IMG/VR virus record: IMGVR_UViG_3300038468_000033
Location: 1-39,989 of that record
Length of the DNA: 39,989 nt
Reading direction: 5' to 3' (one strand)
Origin: a virus
The notes under the pieces are model-generated. The model saw only the letters and a program-made list of their open reading frames with translations, did not search any database and was not told the DNA's origin. Shown here piece after piece: positions 6,337-14,815 of the stretch (its first letter is position 1; each line of letters starts with the position of its first letter). A program made the position numbers and the translations under genes.

Positions 6337-8087
6337 TCGGCGGCCTCCAGCCCCTCAATGCTCCGCTTCCCGTCGTTCCCAACGCGGGATCGTCCACGGA
6401 CGCCCGCAATACGGCCCAGAAATGGCGTTCCCTCCTCGATGATTCCCGCGCCAGCCGACAGAAATTCGAACGGATCTGGGAAGAATCCATCAATTTTTAC
6501 AATGGCAATCATTGGAGAACCCGCCGTCCTTCCTACCGAGTCTCCCACAAGGCAAATTTCGTTTTTTCGACGGTAGAAACCGTTCTTCCCATCCTTACCG
6601 ACCAGTCCCCCACCATCAAGATCCTTCCCCGCGGACGACAGGACGCCCGGAGCGCCGAGATCATGGAGCGCGTGGTGGAATACATATGGTCCCGCGGGAA
6701 CATGGATGAAAAACTGGTCGATGTTTGCCGAGGGGGACTCATCCTCGGAACGTGGGCGTTCAAGGTCGTGTTCGACCCTGCAATTCTCCCCTTCGGAGAT
6801 GTCCGGGTTACAGCGATTCCGCCCACGAATCTCTTCCCCGATCCTGCCGCCACCACCATCGAGAACGCCCAATGGGTGATTCACCGTTCGATGGTCCCGA
6901 TTTCGGTCCTTCTCCGGCGCTATCCACAGGCTCGCGAAGCGATTGCACAGGCGAGCGGCGAGAAAGAGCTACTCCGGAAGTGGACCGAGGCGGCGATGCT
7001 GAATATTGAAACGGAGAGCGCGGCGAATTCCTCGTTTGTCGGCTATCAGGTGACTGGACCGGGATCAGCCGCGTCCACAGACGGAGTGAATTTCGTCCGC
7101 GCTCCCCGGGAACGTATCCCCACCTCCAAAACGGTCGAAGTCCTCGAATGCTGGCACCGTACCGACGAGGGTTTGTGGGTCACGACCATCATCGGGGATC
7201 AGGTGATTCAAGATCGGCCGACTCCCTACGAAGATCAGGCGATGCCCTTCGCCCTTTTCTATGACTACCAGCGCCTTGATGAATTTTGGGGTCGCGGGGA
7301 GCCCGAGGAGTTGATCGGCCTCCAAAAAGCCTCGAATAAGCTGATGGCGCTCGTGATCGAGAACGCGAATCTCATGACGAATGGGATCTGGGTGGGTACG
7401 CGCGGGACATTCAATGCCGACATGCTCACCAACCAGCCCGGACTCGTGATCGAGGTGACTCCCGGCTTCGAATGGCCGAAGCGGGAGTCGGGAGCCCCTC
7501 TCCCACGGTACGTGATGGACGCGATTATCGAGTTGAAAGAGGACATCGACCGGGTGAGCGGGGTCCATGACGTGACCCAAGGGAAAAAGCCCGCTGGAAT
7601 CACCGCGGGAGTCGCGATCGAGTCTCTCCAAGAGGCCGCGCATACCCGGATTCGCCTCAAAATTCGGAATTTGGAGGCAACGCTCACCCGTGCCGGGCGG
7701 CTCATCGTTTCGAGGGTCCAGCAGTTCTACACCGAGGATCGTGTCGTCCGGATTACGGACGCGGCCGGGCAGATGGACTTCCTGAATGTCTCCCCGGAGA
7801 TGATTCAGGGGCAGTTCGACGTGGAAGCGACCGCGGGGGCCTCCCTTGCCTCCTCGAAGGCCCAGAAGTTCCAGCAGGGCGTGCTCATGTTCGACAAATT
7901 GGTGAATCTCGACCCGATTTCGGCCGTGAAGGTGCTTCTCGATCAGGCCGAGTTCGAAGGGAAGGAGCAACTCCTCTCCACGATCCAGCAAAAACTCGCG
8001 ATGAAGGAGCGGCTCGCATTGATGCAGGCGATGGCCGGTGGCCCGCCTGCCCCAGAAGGGGGTGGTCCTCCTGCCGTGGAAAAGTGA
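6333..8087 (+). CDS. Portal protein
   Basis: The 584-residue protein follows terL and overlaps the FmdB gene by ATGA. Characteristic portal features include the N-terminal KWRSLLDDSRASRQKFERIW helix and FYNGNHW segment, the FSTVETVLPILTDQSP region and the central DIDRVSGVHDVTQGKKPAGITAGVAIESLQEAAHTRIR stem/clip helices. It would form the dodecameric vertex ring for DNA packaging and tail joining. Confidence 0.88.
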   Translation: MIGGLQPLNAPLPVVPNAGSSTDARNTAQKWRSLLDDSRASRQKFERIWEESINFYNGNHWRTRRPSYRVSHKANFVFSTVETVLPILTDQSPTIKILPRGRQDARSAEIMERVVEYIWSRGNMDEKLVDVCRGGLILGTWAFKVVFDPAILPFGDVRVTAIPPTNLFPDPAATTIENAQWVIHRSMVPISVLLRRYPQAREAIAQASGEKELLRKWTEAAMLNIETESAANSSFVGYQVTGPGSAASTDGVNFVRAPRERIPTSKTVEVLECWHRTDEGLWVTTIIGDQVIQDRPTPYEDQAMPFALFYDYQRLDEFWGRGEPEELIGLQKASNKLMALVIENANLMTNGIWVGTRGTFNADMLTNQPGLVIEVTPGFEWPKRESGAPLPRYVMDAIIELKEDIDRVSGVHDVTQGKKPAGITAGVAIESLQEAAHTRIRLKIRNLEATLTRAGRLIVSRVQQFYTEDRVVRITDAAGQMDFLNVSPEMIQGQFDVEATAGASLASSKAQKFQQGVLMFDKLVNLDPISAVKVLLDQAEFEGKEQLLSTIQQKLAMKERLALMQAMAGGPPAPEGGGPPAVEK

Positions 8088-8241
8088 CGCCCAGCGGAGG
8101 TTCATGTGGGCGCGGCACCCGAAAATTGCCCGTGAATTCGAGGAGAAGACGCCGAAGGGGGCGGATCTGCCGGAACGGATCGGGAAGGCTCATTCAAAAA
8201 GCTATTACGACAAGGCGATCAAGAAAAGGCGGAAAAAGTAA
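8038..8241 (+). CDS. Small conserved phage protein (SDAQRRFMWARHPKIA type)
   Basis: This frame overlaps the end of the portal gene by 50 nt. Its core, KSDAQRRFMWARHPKIAREF...TP, matches a short basic protein type I recall from many phage morphogenesis clusters, of unknown function. The start is uncertain: GTG at 8038 is used here, but GTG at 8062 or a start near the WKSDAQ motif is possible. The Lys/Arg-rich tail (IKKRRKK) suggests nucleic-acid or scaffold contact. Confidence 0.7.
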   Translation: MARLPQKGVVLLPWKSDAQRRFMWARHPKIAREFEEKTPKGADLPERIGKAHSKSYYDKAIKKRRKK

Positions 8242-8507
8242 TGCCAATGGACCAGTCCTATGACGTTCCCGGTGGTGAAAATGAGGCCGCCGAAGGGGAA
8301 CCGGGTGGAGGTGGGCTTCGCCCGGTTCTCGATCAGGCCCTAGCTCTCATTGCCCAGAATCCAGCGGGGGCGCAGGGCGATCTTGACTATTTCATGCAAT
8401 CCGTAATGGAAATTTACGGACAGGCCAGTTCGCAGGGGAAGCCCGAACCGGAACCTGCTTCTCCTACGGCTCCCAAAAGCGTTCCATTTGGAGCGCCAAC
8501 GAGGTAA
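8241..8507 (+). CDS. Small acidic protein of unknown function
   Basis: TAATG coupling joins it to the previous gene. The 88-residue product has a disordered Gly/Glu/Pro-rich N-terminus, a single helix (LRPVLDQALALIAQNP to DYFMQSVMEIYGQ) and a Pro-rich tail. It lies between portal and scaffold genes. No family is recognised; an assembly accessory is plausible. Confidence 0.65.
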   Translation: MPMDQSYDVPGGENEAAEGEPGGGGLRPVLDQALALIAQNPAGAQGDLDYFMQSVMEIYGQASSQGKPEPEPASPTAPKSVPFGAPTR

Positions 8508-8510
8508 TGA

Positions 8511-9335
8511 ATGCCAACACCTGAGAACACCTCGGGCGGGCCAACTCCGGAGGAAATCCGCGGGATCTCCGACGAGTTTGCAGGGAAAACCGAGACTCCG
8601 GGTTCCGTTAGCGCACCCACAATTGCGGCACCCCCACTGGCAGTACAGCAGTTCGATATTGATGGAAAGAAATACAGTATCGACCAAGTGAGGGAAGCAA
8701 TTCGGGGTGGGCTGCGCCAGTCGGACTATACAAGGAAGATGAACGAGATCAAGGCGAGGCGCGATCGAGTTGAGCGCGTGGAAGCCCTCTACGATGAACT
8801 CGAAAGTAACGCCGCGTTTCTTGAGCACGTTCAAAAATTCTTCCGCGGCCAAACCCAGCCGGAACCCGGACCCGGAGATGGCGAGGAAGCACCTCTCGAC
8901 ATCACGAAACATCCGGCCTTTCAGCAGGTGGCCGCGAAATTGCGACAGGTGGAATCGTATTTCACCGACCAGCGAACCAATGAGGCCAACCAAGTAATTG
9001 ACGAGGATATGGAAACCCTCAAAAAGCAGTTTCCTTCTTTGGAGTGGGACACCCTCCAAGAAGAGATTTTTGATCTCGTGGAGCAGGAAAATCGCCGACC
9101 GCTGGATGTCTTCTGGACGCATTACCGCGATTCGGCATTGGCTGCCCACAAGGAAACTGTCATGCGGGAACTCCAGTCCGGGGTCGAGAAGAAAGGCCCC
9201 GCTGCGGTTGAGCCGGGGCAGGGACGAGGGGCCGGTGAAGTCGATGTCCGAACTCTCACTCCGAAACAGTTTGAGGAAATCGCTCGGAAGGAATTTCAAA
9301 ATCTTTCGTGGGGCGGTCCTCCGACTGAGGAGTAA
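8511..9335 (+). CDS. Capsid scaffolding protein
   Basis: The 274-residue, acidic, highly helical protein lies directly upstream of the major capsid gene. It has a disordered Pro/Thr-rich N-terminus, then FDIDGKKYSIDQVREAIRGGLRQSDYTRKMNEIKAR and a long heptad-like coiled coil. No catalytic motif is visible. Position and composition are those of scaffolding proteins that shape the procapsid and leave before packaging. Confidence 0.75.
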   Translation: MPTPENTSGGPTPEEIRGISDEFAGKTETPGSVSAPTIAAPPLAVQQFDIDGKKYSIDQVREAIRGGLRQSDYTRKMNEIKARRDRVERVEALYDELESNAAFLEHVQKFFRGQTQPEPGPGDGEEAPLDITKHPAFQQVAAKLRQVESYFTDQRTNEANQVIDEDMETLKKQFPSLEWDTLQEEIFDLVEQENRRPLDVFWTHYRDSALAAHKETVMRELQSGVEKKGPAAVEPGQGRGAGEVDVRTLTPKQFEEIARKEFQNLSWGGPPTEE

Positions 9336-9342
9336 CTAGGAC

Positions 9343-10293
9343 TTGGCTCTCCCAACCACAAACTACGATCAGCTAACCGCGTCAACGAGGAGATACTTCG
9401 TTCCGCGGATGACGGACAACATCTATACGAAACGTCCGGTGCTGATGAAGTTGTACAAGAAGGGGCCGAAGGTTCAGGGCGGGGTGAAGATTGTTCACCC
9501 ACTTGGATACAAGGCCGGTGTTGGGGGTCGTTTCGAGGGATTCGATGTTCTTCCCTCGGCGGCTCAGGACGAAATCACGGCAGTCGAGTTCAACTGGCGG
9601 CAATATTACGGCCAGACGGCGATCTCGGGCCGTGAAATGAAACTGAATGCTGGCGAGCACAGGGTTTTCGACTTTGTGAAGGCCAAGATTCAGATTGCCG
9701 AAGGCGGAATTCTGAACGCCATTCAGGCCGATTTCTGGTCCACGAATGGTGACTCCCCGGCGAACAAGGGGATTACCGGAATGCCGCACATCGTTTCCGC
9801 CAGCCGTACCTATGGCGGGATCGACTCCACGACCAATACGTGGTGGCAGCCGAATTCGGCGGCTATCGCTGCGGCAGTTGGCGGAAGCCTCGACTTGAAT
9901 GACATGCTTGGTGTCTATCTCGCGGCCTCCACAAATGCCCAGAATGAAGCTCCGGATATGGGAGTCACGACGACTGCTGTTTGGGCTATCTATCATTCGC
10001 TTCTCGCAACGAATCAGCGGTATCAGGATACGGAGATGGCGAATGCTGGATTCCCGAATATCACGTTCATGACGAAGCCGATCGTGTGGGACCCGGATGC
10101 CACGGCCCAGACTTTGTATTTCTTGAATACAAATCATCTGGACCTGTATCAGCAGACGGGAGCCCCCATCGAGTTCGATGGCTGGCGGAAGCCGGTCAAT
10201 CAGGACGCGATGAACGGGTACTTCTTCACCTATCTCCAGCTTGTCTGTGACATGCCCCGCGCTATGGGCAAGGTCACGGGCATTACTTCGTAA
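9343..10293 (+). CDS. Major capsid protein
   Basis: The 316-residue protein starts at TTG 9343 (GAGGAG and TAGGA upstream). LTASTRRYFVPRMTDNIYTKRPVLMKLYKK is typical of a HK97-fold N-terminal region, followed by a GG-x-K-IVHPLGYK strand, WRQYYGQTAISGREMKLNAG, and the A-domain near the C-terminus (ITFMTKPIVWD...LYFLNTNHLDLY). It sits between scaffold and decoration genes. Confidence 0.9.
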   Translation: MALPTTNYDQLTASTRRYFVPRMTDNIYTKRPVLMKLYKKGPKVQGGVKIVHPLGYKAGVGGRFEGFDVLPSAAQDEITAVEFNWRQYYGQTAISGREMKLNAGEHRVFDFVKAKIQIAEGGILNAIQADFWSTNGDSPANKGITGMPHIVSASRTYGGIDSTTNTWWQPNSAAIAAAVGGSLDLNDMLGVYLAASTNAQNEAPDMGVTTTAVWAIYHSLLATNQRYQDTEMANAGFPNITFMTKPIVWDPDATAQTLYFLNTNHLDLYQQTGAPIEFDGWRKPVNQDAMNGYFFTYLQLVCDMPRAMGKVTGITS

Positions 10294-10307
10294 GGAGGTG
10301 ATCGAGA

Positions 10308-10781
10308 ATGGCGAATGAAAACATCAAAACCATCTTCGATCTCCGCGATGCTTCAAGCGGGACCTCCCCCGGAGACCTCGGGTTCGTTACGAGGAATGGG
10401 AGAACGGTGAAGATGGTCGCGAGCGCGGGGGCGGCGATCTCTGCGAGCGCGGCGGTTCGGCTCTCGGCAGCAACGAACGGGTACACCGTGGAGCAGGTGG
10501 CGGCGACTGGTGACGTAGTTGTTGGTGTGGCCGAGGCGTCCATTGCCGCTTCCGGAACTGGATTCATCACCATGACCGATACCGTGGCGGTGCGGTTCCA
10601 GTCCGGAGTGTCGGTGGCAGCGGGACAGCTTGTTGTTCCGGGAACCGCTGGCGGCGTTGTTGGATACGTCTCCCACGCTTCGAACATCGTGGAGGCCGTT
10701 CCGTGCGGGGTGGCCTTGGCTTCCGCAGCGTCGGATGCCACGACTACGCTCACGGTCAAGCTCATCAATTACTTCGGATAA
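10308..10781 (+). CDS. Capsid decoration-like protein
   Basis: A very strong ribosome site (AAGGAGGTGATCGAGA) precedes the ATG. The 157-residue product is Ala/Val/Gly/Thr-rich and predicted all-beta, with FDLRDASSGTSPGDLGFVTRNGRTVKMVASAG and repeated VxVGVAE/GVALAS strands. This is like DUF2190-type head decoration or stabilising proteins that follow major capsid genes. It is followed by a GC-rich hairpin at 10790-10815. Confidence 0.7.
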   Translation: MANENIKTIFDLRDASSGTSPGDLGFVTRNGRTVKMVASAGAAISASAAVRLSAATNGYTVEQVAATGDVVVGVAEASIAASGTGFITMTDTVAVRFQSGVSVAAGQLVVPGTAGGVVGYVSHASNIVEAVPCGVALASAASDATTTLTVKLINYFG

Positions 10782-10789
10782 CCTAAACC

Positions 10790-10815
10790 GGGGGCGGGGC
10801 GAAGGCTCCGCCCCC
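10790..10815 (+). terminator. GC-rich hairpin after capsid genes, terminator-like without U-tract
   Basis: GGGGGCGGGGC and GCTCCGCCCCC form an 11-bp stem (one G-U) with a GAAG loop, 9 nt after the decoration gene stop. AAAAG, not a U-run, follows, so it is probably a partial terminator or an mRNA-stabilising 3' structure favouring capsid protein output. Confidence 0.55.
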
Positions 10816-10832
10816 AAAAGGGTGCGAGGGAA

Positions 10833-12191
10833 ATGGGATTTAGTCCAACACAGAATCAGTCGGCAATCAATGTCTTGAATCCAACAGACCCAAGGGATGG
10901 CGTGCTGATTGGCATTCCAACATTTGGAATGATAAATTGGAAAGTCTTCATGTCCCAACTGATGATGTCTACTCCGATCCACACGACTATCGGGTATGCC
11001 TTTGTAGTCGGGCAACTGGTGGCGGAAGCTAGGAATCAGATTGCGGAAATGGCAATTAGAGATGGATACAAATACGTTTTCTTCCGTGACGATGACGTTG
11101 CCATTCCGCGGGAATCTTTGGGCGTTCTTTATGCCTTGAAGACTGACATCGCTGCGGCTGTTTACTATTCGAAGTCGTACCCGCCAGAACCATTGATTTT
11201 CAAAGATGGCTATATGGCCGGGTATCAGGAGTGGAAGTTTTCAGACGTTCTTACCGACGTGGATTCGTGTGGGATGGGCTGTACGCTGATTGATACGGGA
11301 GTGTTCCGGAGGCTCAAGGAATCGAATCCTGATCTTCCATTTTTCAAGACCGAAGATACTTCTCTGGGGCTACGACAGGGGGTTCCCGGAGTCATGACGG
11401 AGGACATCTATTTCCTTACTCGCTGCAAAAAAGAATTGGGTGTCCGCCCCGTTATCCATACCGGGATTCAATGCGCCCATATCGACGTGAAAACCGGCAC
11501 GGAATTCATGTATGACCCCGCCGTGGATTGCCCGGTTTGGGTTCAGGGAAACATCATTCGGGCTGTCCCGCCTGCTGGCCACAAATGGTATGAGCGGCCG
11601 AAACATGAAGATGCCGAGAAGTACAAGGATGCCCCGATTCGGCTTGATCTTGGATGCGGGTTCAACAAAAAGCCCGGGTTCATCGGCGTGGACTCGAATC
11701 CCGAGACCCATCAGGATGTCCTCGAAGATGTGAGTAATCTGGATTGGGTCGAGCCACGGTTCCAGCGGAAGGCGGATGAAATTTATGCCTCCCATATTCT
11801 GGAACATATTCCGCACATGAAAACGGTCGGTACGCTTCGTTCGTGGGCGCGGGCTCTCAAGCCGGGCGGGACGATGGAAATTCGCGTTCCCGACTTTTGG
11901 TGGTTCGTAGAGGCGCTCCGAGAGGATGAGACCAAAACTACGAATTGGTGGGGGATATATGGAGCCCATATGTATCCCGGAGATGAGCACCATACCGGAT
12001 TCAGCGATACGAGGCTCCGGAATTTGATTCGGATGATTCCGTCACTCAAATTGATTTCATTGGAGCATGGCGACATTGCGGTTGGGAAAGAGTGGGTCTT
12101 GAAGGCCGAAAAGAGATCGCACGAGGAATTGGCCACTCTTGGTCCGGAGCAGGAAGTTGAGGAAGTGAAAGAATTGGAGAGCGTTGGATGA
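10833..12191 (+). CDS. GT-A glycosyltransferase fused to SAM-dependent methyltransferase
   Basis: A 452-residue two-domain protein. Residues about 20-240 look like a GT-A (GT2-like) fold: VLIGIPTFG strand, YKYVFFRDDDVAIP with the metal-binding DxD at 85-88, and TEDIYFLTRCK (about 189-199). Residues about 268-435 are a class I methyltransferase: IRLDLGCGFNKKPGFIGVD (motif I, LDLGCG 271-276), EIYASHILEHIPH and LKPGGTMEIRVPDF. It probably adds and methylates a sugar on a capsid, tail or cell-surface target. The gene sits after the capsid genes and overlaps the next by ATGA. The substrate is unknown. Confidence 0.85.
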   Translation: MGFSPTQNQSAINVLNPTDPRDGVLIGIPTFGMINWKVFMSQLMMSTPIHTTIGYAFVVGQLVAEARNQIAEMAIRDGYKYVFFRDDDVAIPRESLGVLYALKTDIAAAVYYSKSYPPEPLIFKDGYMAGYQEWKFSDVLTDVDSCGMGCTLIDTGVFRRLKESNPDLPFFKTEDTSLGLRQGVPGVMTEDIYFLTRCKKELGVRPVIHTGIQCAHIDVKTGTEFMYDPAVDCPVWVQGNIIRAVPPAGHKWYERPKHEDAEKYKDAPIRLDLGCGFNKKPGFIGVDSNPETHQDVLEDVSNLDWVEPRFQRKADEIYASHILEHIPHMKTVGTLRSWARALKPGGTMEIRVPDFWWFVEALREDETKTTNWWGIYGAHMYPGDEHHTGFSDTRLRNLIRMIPSLKLISLEHGDIAVGKEWVLKAEKRSHEELATLGPEQEVEEVKELESVG

Positions 12192-12511
12192 ATCCATATA
12201 CCACGACGATTGTTGCCGCATCTTCTGCCGCCGCCACCACGATTACTCTCACAGTAAATGCAAATACAAGCAAAAACGTGAGGGTGGTCTATGGGTTCCG
12301 GGCAGGGCAGTTTGGAGCGACAAACACATTGAATAGCGTTCTTTTCAATCAGGCCGGAACCTTGAAGGATGTCGCTGGATTTTTCGGGAATATTCCATGC
12401 GTTGTGGAATATAACCCTCCAGTACGGTATCCGTCTTCTCAGGCCACCACGGTTGTTGTTACTGGATCTGCCGCCAATACATATGCAGTCCTTCTTTATC
12501 AGGACATCTAA
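12188..12511 (+). CDS. Small beta-rich putative virion protein
   Basis: ATGA-coupled to the fusion enzyme. The 107-residue protein is rich in Ala, Thr, Val and Asn, with alternating strands such as TTITLTVNANTSKNVRVVYGF and ATTVVVTGSAANTYAVLLYQ. No family is recognised. Its composition resembles small decoration or tail proteins, and it has the same general look as the proteins at 24617 and 25163. Confidence 0.6.
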   Translation: MNPYTTTIVAASSAAATTITLTVNANTSKNVRVVYGFRAGQFGATNTLNSVLFNQAGTLKDVAGFFGNIPCVVEYNPPVRYPSSQATTVVVTGSAANTYAVLLYQDI

Positions 12512-13177
12512 ATGAACCTCGCGGGGATGGTTTCCAGCGTTCGTGATCGGATCTCGGAAACGACCGCGAACTTCTTCGCGAGCGATGCGATCATCCGCTG
12601 GATCAACGACGGCCAGCGGGACGTGGTGAGCCGCCTTGTCCCGGATGCCCTCGTGGGTCCGACTTCGGCAACGGGGTGTATTGCCGACTCCGCCACCACG
12701 GCGCTCACCACTACGGACGGAACGGTGGCCTTGCCAGCCGATTTCGTTCGAATCATTTCCGCCCACGCCGCCTTTTCCGGGTACAACGAGTCCGTGCCGA
12801 TTCGGATTATCCCCTCGGCGGGTGGATTCGATAAATCACTTTCTGCCGCAGACCAGTATGCCCGCGGGGTCACGGTCTACTCGCCGATCGGATGGCTTTC
12901 GGATGGGTTCCTGAATGTTCGGCCCGGGAACGTGGCGGGGAACGTGACTTTTCGATATGTGCAACTCCCATCCGACATTTCCGGGACCCAGACTTCGATC
13001 GTCCCGGTTCAGTACCACCATTTGATCGTGGAGTACGCGGTCCATGTGGCCAAACGATTCGAGCGGGAACCGGACGAGGCCAATTTTGCATTTCAGCAAT
13101 ATATGAATGGGATTTCCGCGGCGAATGCCAACTATGTCGGGACGCACGGGAATGAGCCCATTCGAATTGTGCCGTAA
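12512..13177 (+). CDS. Adaptor / head-completion-like protein 1
   Basis: The 221-residue protein begins MNLAGMVSSVRDRISETTANFFASDAIIRWINDGQRDVVSRL, a helical segment followed by beta-rich sequence (GTVALPADFVRI). This is the pattern of podovirus head-tail adaptor proteins. Two similar proteins follow directly. It likely docks onto the portal; which of the three is the true adaptor is unclear. Confidence 0.65.
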   Translation: MNLAGMVSSVRDRISETTANFFASDAIIRWINDGQRDVVSRLVPDALVGPTSATGCIADSATTALTTTDGTVALPADFVRIISAHAAFSGYNESVPIRIIPSAGGFDKSLSAADQYARGVTVYSPIGWLSDGFLNVRPGNVAGNVTFRYVQLPSDISGTQTSIVPVQYHHLIVEYAVHVAKRFEREPDEANFAFQQYMNGISAANANYVGTHGNEPIRIVP

Positions 13178-13186
13178 GGAGGGAAC

Positions 13187-14143
13187 GTGAACGTCACCCA
13201 GATGATTTCGGATGTCCGGTCGAGGACGGGGGACATCGCCGTGGAGAGGTTCACGGACGACGAGATTCTTGGAGCCCTCAACTCGGCGCAGCAGGAACTC
13301 GCGACCCGGCTGGTCAACACGCAGCGGGCCTATTTTACATTTCAAGTTACGAGGAGCACGACGGCGACCGAATTCCAGCCCCTTCCTGACGATTTTCTGG
13401 ACATCGTGCAGGTGGAGTATGACTCGGCTGGAGCCACGGCCTACAAGCAGGCGAAGCAGATTTCCATGCGGGATCGCGGGGCTCTCGATACCAACCTGAA
13501 CTACGCGGCGTCGGCCACGAATCCCTACTTCTACATTATGGGTGGCGTGGCAGCGGCGTCGGGAGTGCTCACAACGACCGGCCAGCAGATCGGTCTCAAG
13601 CCAACCCCGGGTGCGGGAACCAGCAATTTGCGTATTACATATATTCGGCGGCCACGGGATCTCAACCGATTCAAGGCATTGGCCTTCACTACATCTGGCG
13701 GGTCAACGACTACGGTTGAATCTACCGCCGGGTTTTCCACGAATTATTCTGACGATTTTTGGAATGGATGTGAAGTTACGCTGGTGAAAAGGGCTGCGGA
13801 CACAACGGCGGAACTTGAAGGCCAGAAAAGAATCGTGACGGACTATACCTCGGCATCCAGCAGGCTCACGGTCGGGACGAACGACGCCTTCACCAAGGCG
13901 GTTGTCACGGGGATGTTGGGGCGTGTAGACGACGTTTCTATCCTCCCGCTCCATGTCCACCCGCTCATGGTTCTCTATGCGGAGGCTCGGGCGAGGATGA
14001 AGATTGGCGACACCTCGACTTCGGCGGCGCTTCGGGCGGAGTACAACGAGAATCTCGCGGCAATCCTCAACTCCTACACCTCGAATGTGGACGTGGGGTT
14101 GGTCGGAGATTCCATGCGGGCTCCCCGGTCGCAGGTGAGCTAA
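13187..14143 (+). CDS. Adaptor-like structural protein 2
   Basis: AAGGAGG lies 6-7 nt before a GTG start. The 318-residue protein opens with MNVTQMISDVRSRTGDIAVERFTDDEILGALNSAQQELATRL, parallel to its two neighbours. It continues with LPDDFLDIVQVEYDS and a Thr/Ser/Gly-rich central insertion, and ends with a helical LMVLYAEARARMKIGDTS region. The shared N-terminal pattern implies common origin with the proteins at 12512 and 14144. Confidence 0.65.
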   Translation: MNVTQMISDVRSRTGDIAVERFTDDEILGALNSAQQELATRLVNTQRAYFTFQVTRSTTATEFQPLPDDFLDIVQVEYDSAGATAYKQAKQISMRDRGALDTNLNYAASATNPYFYIMGGVAAASGVLTTTGQQIGLKPTPGAGTSNLRITYIRRPRDLNRFKALAFTTSGGSTTTVESTAGFSTNYSDDFWNGCEVTLVKRAADTTAELEGQKRIVTDYTSASSRLTVGTNDAFTKAVVTGMLGRVDDVSILPLHVHPLMVLYAEARARMKIGDTSTSAALRAEYNENLAAILNSYTSNVDVGLVGDSMRAPRSQVS

Positions 14144-14815
14144 ATGGCCTTCGCAACGCTCCAGCAGTTGGTCTCGAACGTCCGGTCGGCCCTCACGGAT
14201 ACCCATGCCGGGAGGTTCACGGATCTCGAAATCATCCAGCTTTTGAGCCGGGCGTGGCGTGAATACGCGAATGAGGGCGAGTTTCTGGAAGGCACCCAGA
14301 CGACCGATGTTACCTCCGGGACCGCCGCCTACACGGTGGCGACCGACATTGGAAAGATCATCCGGGTGACTTGCTACGGCCGGAGATGCGCGTGGATCGA
14401 CTACCGGGAGTTGGCGACCCTGAATTCGGACGGACAGGCAATCACCCAGACCGGGAAGCCGAAGTATTACAGCCTATGGGGGGAAACGATCACCCTCTTC
14501 CCGATTCCGGATACGACAACTTCGAGCACGCTCATAATCAATTACTGGAAAATCCCGGTGGATTTCACGTTGGCCCAACTTACGACGGATCTTCAAACCC
14601 TTGAAGTAGTTCCGGAGGCATTCGGCCCGCTTCAAGATTTTGCCACATCGGAATGCTGGTTGTGGCTTGGGAATCCGCAGATGGCTCGATTCTATTTCGA
14701 AAGATGGAATGAGGCCCGGAAGATGGCCAAGGAATCGACCATGAAGTATCGGGATCGGTTCCAAGTGGTCAAGGATGACGACAATTTCTACGCGAATGAG
14801 TTCTCGGTGGAGTAA
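14144..14815 (+). CDS. Adaptor-like structural protein 3
   Basis: The 223-residue protein begins MAFATLQQLVSNVRSALTDTHAGRFTDLEIIQLLSRAWREYANEG and has beta strands (DIGKIIRVTCYGRRCAWIDYREL; ITLFPIPDTTTSSTLIINYW) before a helical C-terminus. The start abuts the previous stop, and its own stop overlaps the next ATG (TAATG). Probably a head-tail joining protein. Confidence 0.65.
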   Translation: MAFATLQQLVSNVRSALTDTHAGRFTDLEIIQLLSRAWREYANEGEFLEGTQTTDVTSGTAAYTVATDIGKIIRVTCYGRRCAWIDYRELATLNSDGQAITQTGKPKYYSLWGETITLFPIPDTTTSSTLIINYWKIPVDFTLAQLTTDLQTLEVVPEAFGPLQDFATSECWLWLGNPQMARFYFERWNEARKMAKESTMKYRDRFQVVKDDDNFYANEFSVE

